The position numbers and the translations under genes are program-made. 34,458 nt of DNA. Source: Oligoflexales bacterium (GTDB lineage Bacteria; Bdellovibrionota_B; Oligoflexia; Oligoflexales; RGVZ01). The DNA is taken from assembly GCA_947479535.1 (NCBI GenBank), contig CANJZQ010000022.1, positions 1-34,458 on the forward strand. Direction: 5' to 3'. The notes under the pieces were generated by a model. It did not search any database and was not told the origin of the DNA. It worked only from the letters and a program-made list of their open reading frames with translations. Shown here piece by piece: positions 23,927 to 31,407 of this stretch; position 1 is the first letter of the stretch, and each line of letters opens with the position of its first letter.

Positions 23927-25389
23927 CACACCAACTGCTGGACCGTGAACAGGTTGGAGGCCTCGCGTCCCAACGACGAAATCGTCACCGAGATGAAAAT
24001 AATCCGGTCGCCCGCCTTCAACCAGCTGTCACGCAACAACCGGTCGTTGACCACGGGCAAGACATCATCAATTTTCGGGTCAACGCCAAGGACGAGTCCG
24101 TCCACACCACGAACCAGGGACAGTTTGCGCAAAATATCTGGAGAAAAAGTCACTGCGATGATTGGAACTGGCGCACGGAACGATGCGAGTTTTAAGGCCG
24201 TGTTGCCAGCTTTTGTGATGCAGACAATTGCCTTTGCCTGCACGCGGCGTGCCGTCCGGTAGGCTGCAAATGATACGGCATCCATCTCCGTAGCCACAGT
24301 TGGGGCAAGCTTTACCCAATTTGGCTCTTCGCCCGTCTTGCTTTCAATATCTTCGATCGTGCGACGCATGACCTGCAGGGCTTGAGTGGCATACTTGCCG
24401 TGAGCAACCTCTTCCGAGAGGATGACGGCGTCCGTGCCGTCGATCACCGCATTTGCAATGTCGGAAACCTCAGCGCGGGTGGGGGTCACATTGCGGCGCA
24501 TGCTGCCGAGCATTTCGCTTGCCGTCAGGACGAGCTTTGCGTGATCGTTGCAACGCTGAATGATTTCTTTGGTAACCATCGGAATTTGCGCTGGGTTCAT
24601 GGACAGAGCCAGATCTTTTCGCGAGATCAAAACTCCGTCGACGACCTCAAGGAGTTCATCGAGTTTTTCATAGATGGCGACGGAATCTACGCGAAGGATC
24701 ATCCAAGGAGCCGACGCCATGCCAAAGGATTTGGATTTTTCTGCAATGAATTTTCGAAAATCCTGAATCTCTTGTGGAGATTCAACCCCGGGTAAAACCA
24801 AAAAATCAAAACCCTTGGCCAACAATCCGTCCAGTTCAACTGACTTGTAGTCGGCAAGAACTGGAGGCTTTCTGGTGGCAGGAATGTGCATGTCGGTGTC
24901 TGGATAAACCGTGCCACCCTGGACTGTTTCGGCTTCAATCTTGCGGTCTGCAGAGGACGTCACGCGCAGCACAACATTCCCGTAACCGATGTATATCAAA
25001 GCATCTTTCTTGAACAGCCCGTCCCATTGGCGGCTTTGAATTTCAAAGGTTGCACCGGACCCCACTTCACCAATCGTGACGCTTTCACCAAAGGCGATTT
25101 CCTTCGGTTCGGCCAAACCTGCAATCGATGCGCGGGCGCCCTCTTGAAGGTCAATCATGATGGGCGGCATGGTTTTTTTGGTCGTTCCGCCAGTTTTTTT
25201 AAATTTTTCGAAACCACTGCGCAGTTGATCAATGAACCTGGGCATTTGTTCGGCCGTTGCACGATTTAAAACGAGTCGCAGTGCATCCACGTCTTCTGCC
25301 AAAACCTGCTCGGCCCTGGCTTCATCCAGAACCCTTGATTCGAAGGACCATACAATCTTGGTGCGGCGACCATCTTTTGTCAGAGACAT
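23926..25389 (-). CDS. Divergent pyruvate kinase homologue, probably catalytically inactive or altered
   Basis: 487 residues with the pyruvate kinase domain order. The most conserved part is 289-333: [33 protein letters not shown] and [10 protein letters not shown], matching the canonical TATQMLESM...[32 protein letters not shown]. Most catalytic motifs are changed: the DTKGPEIR position reads DLQEGAR (80-86), the SKIEN position with the catalytic Lys reads LRVDS (232-236), ARGDLG reads SRKDLA (256-261), and the SFVR motif is missing. The B domain is present but its DDG is lost. A C-terminal domain is retained. GGGAG lies 6 nt before the ATG, 1 bp after the psd stop. A phosphotransfer role is doubtful; a regulatory role is a guess. 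Confidence 0.8.
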   Translation of the reverse strand: [487 protein letters not shown]

Positions 25390-25390
25390 T

Positions 25391-26347
25391 TCAAACTCCC
25401 TCCATGAGCGACTGGCCCATCAGTATAGGCCGGTTGCCGGCGGCTTGGACAGGTTTAAGGAATTTTGTCGCAGCATCGTTCAACACGATAACCACGGTAG
25501 ACCCGAGAAGAAAGGCGCCCAATTCGTCACCTGCACCAACTTTCATCATGCCGCCAGCAGCGCTATGACCGGCCTCTGGATTTCCGTTCAAATTCCAGTT
25601 TCTTTGGGCTTGGGGCCAGACCATGGCAGAGTTGGTGGAAAATCCCGGCAGAAGGTGGGTCGTCATCCGCCCGACATTGAATGCCCCGACCATGACGACG
25701 TGTGCCATCATCTGTTGTCCTTCTGGATTCGATTTTGCTCCGTCAAGGTCCGCCGTCAAAGCGATATCGAAAACAAGCCGCTCGTTCCGCAAAAAGAGAT
25801 CTGGGAAAAACCGCACAAAGGGCTCATTGACGGGCCACAGGTCGCCGGGGATATGGCGCACGGCTTGGATCAGGCCGCTGACGGGAGCGTGAACCCGATG
25901 GTAATTGTGTGGCGCCAAATAAACCGTCGTAAACCATTTGAAATTGGCAGATTGCGTCGCATGCAAAACGGAATCATTACCCCAGACCAGCTCGGCAGGG
26001 TCATAGTCAATCCCCTTTGCCTGAATGGCAGCCCCGTGGTGCAGGGGAGCCGACCATGCAAGGTAGCCATCGGCAGGCGAGACATAACGAGACTGGGCGG
26101 GCCGGAGCCCCGGGCGCAAGTGCCTGATGAACAAGTCTTCGATGGAGGCGTAGGAGCCAGGATCCGCCATTTGGGCTTCGCCCATATTTAAGCGAAAGAT
26201 GCGCATAAACAGTGAGTTAGCCAATCTCTGCAGGGGCGCCGGAAGTTGCAGGCGCGCAAGCCATCCTGTGGCAAGACTCACGGCATTTCTTGGAAGGATT
26301 CCCAAAAAGAAGCGCAGGGTTATGAATCGAATTTGCAGAGTATTCAT
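25391..26347 (-). CDS. psd: Phosphatidylserine decarboxylase
   Basis: The 318-residue proenzyme has YVSPADG with D93, FTTVYLAPHNYHRVHAPVSG with H153, and FLLGSTVVIVL, where cleavage between G282 and S283 of LGST gives the pyruvoyl cofactor and the alpha chain. It makes phosphatidylethanolamine from phosphatidylserine at the inner membrane. The N-terminal 60 residues are basic and amphipathic, as usual for membrane attachment. First gene of the psd / pyruvate-kinase-like / CYTH / yqeY operon. Its ATG has no good ribosome site and it diverges from trmFO across a 129-bp gap. Confidence 0.94.
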   Translation of the reverse strand: MNTLQIRFITLRFFLGILPRNAVSLATGWLARLQLPAPLQRLANSLFMRIFRLNMGEAQMADPGSYASIEDLFIRHLRPGLRPAQSRYVSPADGYLAWSAPLHHGAAIQAKGIDYDPAELVWGNDSVLHATQSANFKWFTTVYLAPHNYHRVHAPVSGLIQAVRHIPGDLWPVNEPFVRFFPDLFLRNERLVFDIALTADLDGAKSNPEGQQMMAHVVMVGAFNVGRMTTHLLPGFSTNSAMVWPQAQRNWNLNGNPEAGHSAAGGMMKVGAGDELGAFLLGSTVVIVLNDAATKFLKPVQAAGNRPILMGQSLMEGV

Positions 26348-26360
26348 AGAACAAAATTCG

Positions 26361-26432
26361 TAGCACGGCAGGCGGCGAAATCCTACCGGCTTCAGAACAC
26401 TTGTCGGTGGTAGGGCAACCTTCCTCGTGCTA
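26361..26432. repeat. Nested inverted repeats between psd and trmFO
   Basis: TAGCACG (26361-26367) pairs with CGTGCTA (26426-26432), and inside it CCTACC (26382-26387) pairs with GGTAGG (26409-26414). The two stems are concentric, giving a 72-nt structure that takes up over half of the divergent gap 26348-26476. It could be an operator or an RNA structure in the trmFO leader. Confidence 0.55.
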
Positions 26433-26476
26433 GGAACAGCGCCTTATGAAACATCCATTCATCACGAGTAGGGTGC

Positions 26477-27922
26477 ATGACCATCAAAACTGAAGTCTCG
26501 TCGGGCGTCCGCAATCCTGAAAGTGTCGTGTCGGTTCATGTCGTCGGCGGCGGTTTAGCCGGTACCGAGGCTGCATGGCAAATCGCGCGGGCTGGCATTC
26601 CGGTTACCCTGCACGAGATGCGTCCGGTCAAGATGACGGCGGCACATCAGACCGGCAACCTGGCCGAACTTGTTTGCTCTAACTCAATGAAATCATTAGA
26701 TGAATCGTCGGCCCCCGGCCTCCTTAAAGGCGAGATGCGGGCCCTTGATTCCCTGATCATCCGCTCGGCAACCAAAGCCCGAGTCCCGGCGGGGCAAGCC
26801 CTGGCTGTGGACCGCATCGTTTTTGCGGAAGCCGTCAAAGAGGGGCTTTTGGATTCTGGCCTGGTCACCCTTGACGGCCGTGAGGTCACCAGCCTGCCGA
26901 CCCCCGAGGAGGCCGCCGCCCGAAACGAATACTGGATCGTTGCCAGTGGCCCTTTGACCTCGCAGCCTTTGGCGGAAGCCATTCAAAAAATAACTGGCTC
27001 TGAGCGAAGTTTATATTTTTATGATGCGATTGCTCCCGTCTTGGCAGCCGAGTCCATCGACATGGAACACGCCTTCCGTGCCGACCGCTATGGCGATGCG
27101 GACACCGGCGATTACCTCAACCTTCCCCTGAATCGTGAGGAATATGAGGCATTTATCGACGCCGTAATCGCTGCCGAGAAAATGCCCCTCCATGATTTTG
27201 AAGAGCCTAAATACTTTGAATCCTGCCTGCCGATTGAAGTGATGATTGAGCGTGGACGAGACACCCTGCGCTTTGGACCCATGAAACCAGTCGGCCTGAC
27301 GGACCCACGGACCGGGCACCGTCCCTGGGGTGCGATTCAATTGCGGCAGGAAAATCAGGAGGCCACCATGTACAGCATGGTCGGTTTCCAAACCAAAATG
27401 AAGTGGCCCGAACAAAAGCGGGTTTTTTCGATGATCCCGGCCCTGCGTCAGGTCGAGATCCTGCGCCACGGTTCCATCCACAGGAACACCTACCTGAAGA
27501 GTCCGGAATTCCTGGCCCATGACTTCTCTTTTAAGGGTTCACCAAGGGTGTTTTTGGCGGGTCAAATCAGTGGCGTCGAAGGCTACACGGAATCGGCGGC
27601 AATTGGACTGCTTGCCGGACGCGCCTGCGTTGCAAAAATCCGGGGCGAGTCCTTTGTCATGCCGCCGCGCGACACAATGATCGGAGCCCTTGGCCGGTAT
27701 GTAACAGAAGGCTGCCTTGGGCCGTATCAGCCGATGAATGCGAATTTTGGTTTGCTGCCGCCACCAGCAGCACCTGAATCTAATCAAGGTTCCGGCGAAG
27801 CACCGCGCAAAAAAATAAAAAAGTTAAGCAAGGCTGACCGCAAGTCGGTGATGGCCGACCGTGCCCGATTGTCATTTACGACATGGCAGCATTGCACATC
27901 GCCGCAAAATCACCCGGTTTAA
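26477..27922 (+). CDS. trmFO: Methylenetetrahydrofolate-tRNA-(uracil-54-C5)-methyltransferase
   Basis: The 481-residue flavoprotein has the FAD loop VVGGGLAGTEAAW (22-34), then LHEMRPVKMTAAHQT, LAELVCSNSMKS and GLLKGEMRALDSLI, all hallmarks of TrmFO, plus VGFQTKMKWPEQKRVF, RHGSIHRNTY and LAGQISGVEGYTESAAIGLLAG. It methylates U54 in the T-loop of tRNA using methylene-THF and FADH2. The N-terminus is about 20 residues longer than usual and the C-terminus has a basic extension (RKKIKKLSKADRKS). Its last 47 bp overlap the 3' end of the convergent tpiA gene. Only a weak AGGG precedes the ATG. Confidence 0.95.
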   Translation: MTIKTEVSSGVRNPESVVSVHVVGGGLAGTEAAWQIARAGIPVTLHEMRPVKMTAAHQTGNLAELVCSNSMKSLDESSAPGLLKGEMRALDSLIIRSATKARVPAGQALAVDRIVFAEAVKEGLLDSGLVTLDGREVTSLPTPEEAAARNEYWIVASGPLTSQPLAEAIQKITGSERSLYFYDAIAPVLAAESIDMEHAFRADRYGDADTGDYLNLPLNREEYEAFIDAVIAAEKMPLHDFEEPKYFESCLPIEVMIERGRDTLRFGPMKPVGLTDPRTGHRPWGAIQLRQENQEATMYSMVGFQTKMKWPEQKRVFSMIPALRQVEILRHGSIHRNTYLKSPEFLAHDFSFKGSPRVFLAGQISGVEGYTESAAIGLLAGRACVAKIRGESFVMPPRDTMIGALGRYVTEGCLGPYQPMNANFGLLPPPAAPESNQGSGEAPRKKIKKLSKADRKSVMADRARLSFTTWQHCTSPQNHPV

Positions 27923-28691
27923 GGGAAGATCCGCCAACAAGTCCGCCGTCAATATCGGGTTGGGACAGCAAACCAGCGATATTGGCCGGGTTGGCACTGC
28001 CGCCGTAAAGGATGCGCACTCGCTCTGAAAATGCGCCCCCAAGAATTTCACTGCAAACTTTTCGAATGAACCCGTGAACTTCCTGCGCCTGTTCCAGCGT
28101 CGCAGAAAGTCCGGTGCCGATGGCCCAAACTGGTTCATAGGCAATCACAATGGAATCCGAAAGGTCGCCTGGATAAAAGCCCTCGCGGTTTTGAACGGGT
28201 CCGTGATTTTTTACTGCGTTCAACACCGCGCCCAACTGGTGGCTGACGACCTGAAAGGTCGCCCCGGATTTTCTTTCCTCCAGGGTTTCACCGACGCAGA
28301 CAACAGGAGTGATTGCGTTGGACAAGGCCGTGATCGTTTTTTTTGCGACCGATTCATCGGTCTCGGCAAAATACTGACGGCGCTCACTGTGCCCAACGAG
28401 CGTGGTGCGAATGCCAATGTCGGTCAGCATCATTGCCGAAATTTCGCCAGTGAAGGCACCACTAACCTCAAAATGCATGTTTTGCGCAGCGGCAGCAAAC
28501 CCGCGTGCGCGCGAGGCTGCCAACGTTGCATGAAGTTGCGTAAACGGTGCCGCAAACAATATGTCGACGTGATGGCTGAATCCGGGCTTGAGGGCGGAAG
28601 AAAATGCCGTAAAAAATGGTTCTATCTCCGCCAGGCGCATGTTCATCTTCCAGTTGCCGGCGAGCAGTTTTTTTCTTTTCGATGCAGTCAT
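27876..28691 (-). CDS. tpiA: Triosephosphate isomerase
   Basis: The 271-residue TIM-barrel enzyme has LLAGNWKMNM with the substrate Lys, LVGHSERR with the catalytic His, AYEPVWAIGTG with the catalytic Glu, and the phosphate loop GGSANPANI with GLVGGSSLKPGDF near the end. It interconverts DHAP and glyceraldehyde 3-phosphate in the cytoplasm. GGAGA lies about 7 nt before the ATG, 16 bp after the pgk stop, so the two glycolytic genes form an operon. The end runs into trmFO by 47 bp. Confidence 0.96.
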   Translation of the reverse strand: MTASKRKKLLAGNWKMNMRLAEIEPFFTAFSSALKPGFSHHVDILFAAPFTQLHATLAASRARGFAAAAQNMHFEVSGAFTGEISAMMLTDIGIRTTLVGHSERRQYFAETDESVAKKTITALSNAITPVVCVGETLEERKSGATFQVVSHQLGAVLNAVKNHGPVQNREGFYPGDLSDSIVIAYEPVWAIGTGLSATLEQAQEVHGFIRKVCSEILGGAFSERVRILYGGSANPANIAGLLSQPDIDGGLVGGSSLKPGDFAAMCNAAMS

Positions 28692-28707
28692 GAGGCGTCT
28701 CCAATAA

Positions 28708-29898
28708 CTACTTCAAAAGCACCTTGATGCCAGGCAATGCGCGGCCTTCGAGGAACTCAAGCGCCGCACCACCACCGGTGGAAATGTGCGTCATTTTGGC
28801 CGCAACTCCCGCCATGTTGACGGCGGCAACGGAGTCGCCTCCGCCGATGACCGTTTTACCCGGACAAGCAGCCATGGCGTGAGCCACAGCCATCGTGCCC
28901 TTGGCGAATGCTGGCCACTCAAAAACTCCCATTGGGCCGTTCCACAAGATCGTCCGTGAACGGCGGATGACGCCCTCATAGGCGGCAATGGTCTTGGGAC
29001 CGATATCGAGGCCCATCAGCCCTGCGGGAATGTCCGGGCCGCCGACTTCGATAGCAGCAGAATTTTCAGAAAACTCGGCAGCGCAAACATGATCGATTGG
29101 CAGGTGCACCATGACACGGCGCCTTTCGGCGGTCCGCATGATGGTTTCCACGAGGTTCATCTTGTCTTCTTCAACCCGCGACTTACCAACGTCGACACCC
29201 TTGTACTTGAGGAATGTGTAAGCCATTGCACCGCCGATGACGAGGTTGTGGCAATGGTTGAGGAGGTTCATGATGACCCCGATCTTGTCTGAAACCTTCG
29301 ATCCACCCACAATCACCGTGAACGGTGGCTCTGCAGACCTCAGGAGCGACTCAAGGGCGTTGACTTCGCGCTGGATCAAAATCCCAGCTCCGCGTTTTTC
29401 TGGCGGAAAAATTTCTGCCGCAGCAGCAACGGAGGCATGCTCACGATGAACGGTCCCAAAGGCATCGTTGACGTAGAAATCAAAACCCTCGGTCAAGACG
29501 CGGGCGAAGTCCTTGTCGTTTTTTTCCTCGCCGTCTTGATAGCGCAGGTTTTCCAGTAGCATGATCTGACCAGGGTCAAGGCGGCTCAAAACCTGGATGG
29601 CTGGCTCGGTCCCGTAATCTGCGCAGAAGACAATGTCACGTCCCAGAAGTTCGGCTAGGTGAACACCAACTGCCTCCAAGGAATCGTCTGGCGAGTGGGC
29701 ACCTTTTTTGGGGCGGCCCAAATGACTGCACATGACCAATTTGGAAGTATGCTCAAGGATATACTGGATCGTTGGCAGGGCTTCGCGAATCCGCGTGTCG
29801 TCCGTGATAACCCCGTTCTTGATGGGAACGTTAAGGTCGAGCCGCAAGAATACTTTCTTGCCGCGAATATCCAGATCTTCAAGCCTGCGAAGTTGCAT
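28708..29898 (-). CDS. pgk: Phosphoglycerate kinase
   Basis: 396 residues from the ATG at 29898. The N-domain has VFLRLDLNVPI, MCSHLGRPK and LLENLRY; the C-domain has GGSKVSDKIGV, WNGPMGVFEWPAFAKGT and GGGDSVAAVN, the nucleotide-binding end. It transfers phosphate from 1,3-bisphosphoglycerate to ADP. The start is set by AGGAG 6-7 nt upstream and by family length; the frame stays open about 130 codons further upstream, but that stretch overlaps gshB in antisense and has no Pgk motif. Followed by tpiA. Divergent from gshB, with three short direct repeats between. Confidence 0.97.
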   Translation of the reverse strand: MQLRRLEDLDIRGKKVFLRLDLNVPIKNGVITDDTRIREALPTIQYILEHTSKLVMCSHLGRPKKGAHSPDDSLEAVGVHLAELLGRDIVFCADYGTEPAIQVLSRLDPGQIMLLENLRYQDGEEKNDKDFARVLTEGFDFYVNDAFGTVHREHASVAAAAEIFPPEKRGAGILIQREVNALESLLRSAEPPFTVIVGGSKVSDKIGVIMNLLNHCHNLVIGGAMAYTFLKYKGVDVGKSRVEEDKMNLVETIMRTAERRRVMVHLPIDHVCAAEFSENSAAIEVGGPDIPAGLMGLDIGPKTIAAYEGVIRRSRTILWNGPMGVFEWPAFAKGTMAVAHAMAACPGKTVIGGGDSVAAVNMAGVAAKMTHISTGGGAALEFLEGRALPGIKVLLK

Positions 29899-29947
29899 GG
29901 CGGTCTCCTGTTCGTTACAACCGGCCTCAATGTACCGGAAGCGGTTC

Positions 29948-29983
29948 AAGGCGCAATAGTAAGGCGCAATGTTAAGGCACAAT
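29948..29983. repeat. Three direct repeats AAGGCGCAAT at 13-bp period in the pgk/gshB gap
   Basis: AAGGCGCAAT lies at 29948-29957 and 29961-29970, and AAGGCACAAT at 29974-29983, each separated by 3 bp. They fill the middle of the 106-bp divergent gap, and the last runs into TATAAA (29983-29988), a possible -10-like segment directly before the gshB ribosome site. They may bind a regulator or be a local duplication. Confidence 0.6.
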
Positions 29984-30004
29984 ATAAAGGAAGGGGTCTT
30001 TTCC

Positions 30005-30988
30005 GTGTCACAAAAACATCTTTTCATCGCCGACCCGTTGGAAGGGCTGAATTTGCCGCTGGATTCCTCGCTGCGGATGGCCAGAGCCCTTGCCGCCCGC
30101 GGACACCGGGTCTTTTTCACGACCATCCAGGATCTAAGTTGGAGGTCGGACAAGGGTGCTGCCTCGGCCCGAAGCGTGGAGGCCACTTTTGCCGGCGAGG
30201 GCCTCAGACCAGCGCTCTCCGCCAAGGGCTTGCACAGTTTGTCTGAATTCCAGGCAATCCACATGCGCAAGGATCCCCCCTTTGACATGACCTACATTGA
30301 GGCCACCTGGCTCCTTGATTCCGTGGCCTCAAAGGTCCACATTTATAACCATCCGGAGGCCCTGCGGAACTTCAACGAAAAGGTCTCCATCTTGATGTTC
30401 CCCAACGACATTCGGCCGGCCCTCGTCAGCTCTGACACTGCCGAAATCATTGATTTTATTGCAAAAGATTGTGCTGGAGATGCCGTTATCAAGCCCCTTG
30501 CCCTGTTTGGCGGACGTGGGGTGGAGCGGATCCGTATCGGTCCAAATGGCATGGCTGAAGGAGATGCCGCAAAGTGGATCGCGACGGTGACCTGCGAGGG
30601 CCGCGAAAAACGCATCGTGCAGCCGTTTGACGAACGGGTTTTTTCCGGCGAAGTCCGGGCGTTCTGCATGGGGGGAGAGCCCATCGCCTGGTGCCTGAAA
30701 AAACCGGCGCCCGGGGAATTTCTGGCCAATACTCGAGCCGGAGCAACTTTGGAGTCCTACAAACCGGGCGCCGAGGAGCTCGCCCGCGTCAAGAACGTTG
30801 CTTCGCGTCTGGCCTTAATGGGTGTCCAAGTGGTTGGGTTTGATCTGATCGGGGGCTTCATTTCTGAAATCAACCTGACGAGTCCCCGCCTTTTACTGCC
30901 GGCCGGGGATGTAGCCACAGAGCAAGCCGTCTATGAACGGATCGCCCTGTGGCTGGAGCGGGATGTGGGAAAGGCGATGGATCCCTAG
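30005..30988 (+). CDS. gshB: Glutathione synthetase
   Basis: From GTG at 30005 the protein has 327 residues. It starts KHLFIADPLEGLNLPLDSSL, which fits the opening of GshB (D-P-x-x-x-I/L-N-x-x-x-DSS), followed by IHMRKDPPFDMTYIEAT, YNHPEALRNFNEK, and the ATP-grasp segment VIKPLALFGGRGVERI, then RVFSGEVRAFCMGGEP and VGFDLIGGFISEINLTSP. It adds glycine to gamma-glutamylcysteine with ATP. GTG is preferred over an ATG at 29969 because AAGGAAGGGG lies 8 nt upstream and the extra 12 residues lie in the repeat region. Its TAG shares the palindrome CTAG with the stop of the convergent gene. Confidence 0.92.
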   Translation: MSQKHLFIADPLEGLNLPLDSSLRMARALAARGHRVFFTTIQDLSWRSDKGAASARSVEATFAGEGLRPALSAKGLHSLSEFQAIHMRKDPPFDMTYIEATWLLDSVASKVHIYNHPEALRNFNEKVSILMFPNDIRPALVSSDTAEIIDFIAKDCAGDAVIKPLALFGGRGVERIRIGPNGMAEGDAAKWIATVTCEGREKRIVQPFDERVFSGEVRAFCMGGEPIAWCLKKPAPGEFLANTRAGATLESYKPGAEELARVKNVASRLALMGVQVVGFDLIGGFISEINLTSPRLLLPAGDVATEQAVYERIALWLERDVGKAMDP

Positions 30989-31371
30989 ATGCACTGCTGG
31001 ATGTCACGCCCTGCAAGGCGGTTAAGGATGACCACATCCAATGCAGACTTTCTAGCAACGACCCTGTTCTTGAAAACTTCCACCTGGGCCTCTTCGACCT
31101 TCATGGTCGCATAATCTCGCTTGTACTCGTCCATGGTGATGGCTTGTTTTGCCAAGAGCCTGTGGGAAGTCTCGAAATTATGTTGCGCCAATGCAAATTT
31201 GGCCTCTTGTGCAATCAACTCGCTGTTTGCCTCATCCAATTTGGATTGAAACATCACAACGAATGGATCGTCGTTGATGTCGGAATCGTCTGCCATCAGC
31301 GGCTGATTCATTCCGGTCAACAGCAGCACCGCCACAATGAAATTTCCAAACAGGATCTTTGATACCTTCAT
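30985..31371 (-). CDS. Small periplasmic coiled-coil protein resembling a membrane-fusion-protein hairpin
   Basis: From the ATG at 31371 (GAGGGG upstream; another ATG is at 31377) the product has 128 residues: a signal peptide ending near LMA-DDSD and then one long helical stretch. The pattern AKFALAQHNFETSHRLLAKQ, then AITMDEYKRDYATMKVEEAQ, recalls the alpha-hairpin of HlyD/AcrA-type adaptor proteins (L-x-x-A...R-x-x-x-L...A-x-S-x-x-E-Y-D). The lipoyl and barrel domains are absent, so it is not a full adaptor. It ends with a Cys near the terminus (IQQCI). Probably last of a three-gene set with the two exported proteins upstream. Function unknown. Confidence 0.6.
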   Translation of the reverse strand: MKVSKILFGNFIVAVLLLTGMNQPLMADDSDINDDPFVVMFQSKLDEANSELIAQEAKFALAQHNFETSHRLLAKQAITMDEYKRDYATMKVEEAQVEVFKNRVVARKSALDVVILNRLAGRDIQQCI

Positions 31372-31407
31372 CGCCATCCCCTCAATCTTTGCTGTCCAAC
31401 TTTAAAA

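Noticed and set aside
25232-26191. 319-residue plus-strand open frame opposite psd
   Set aside because: The psd frame has all catalytic motifs; the opposite frame has no recognisable domain and is best explained as an antisense shadow.
29899-30288. N-terminal 130-residue extension of pgk
   Set aside because: It is antisense to gshB, lacks Pgk similarity, and the ATG at 29898 has a strong AGGAG at correct spacing.
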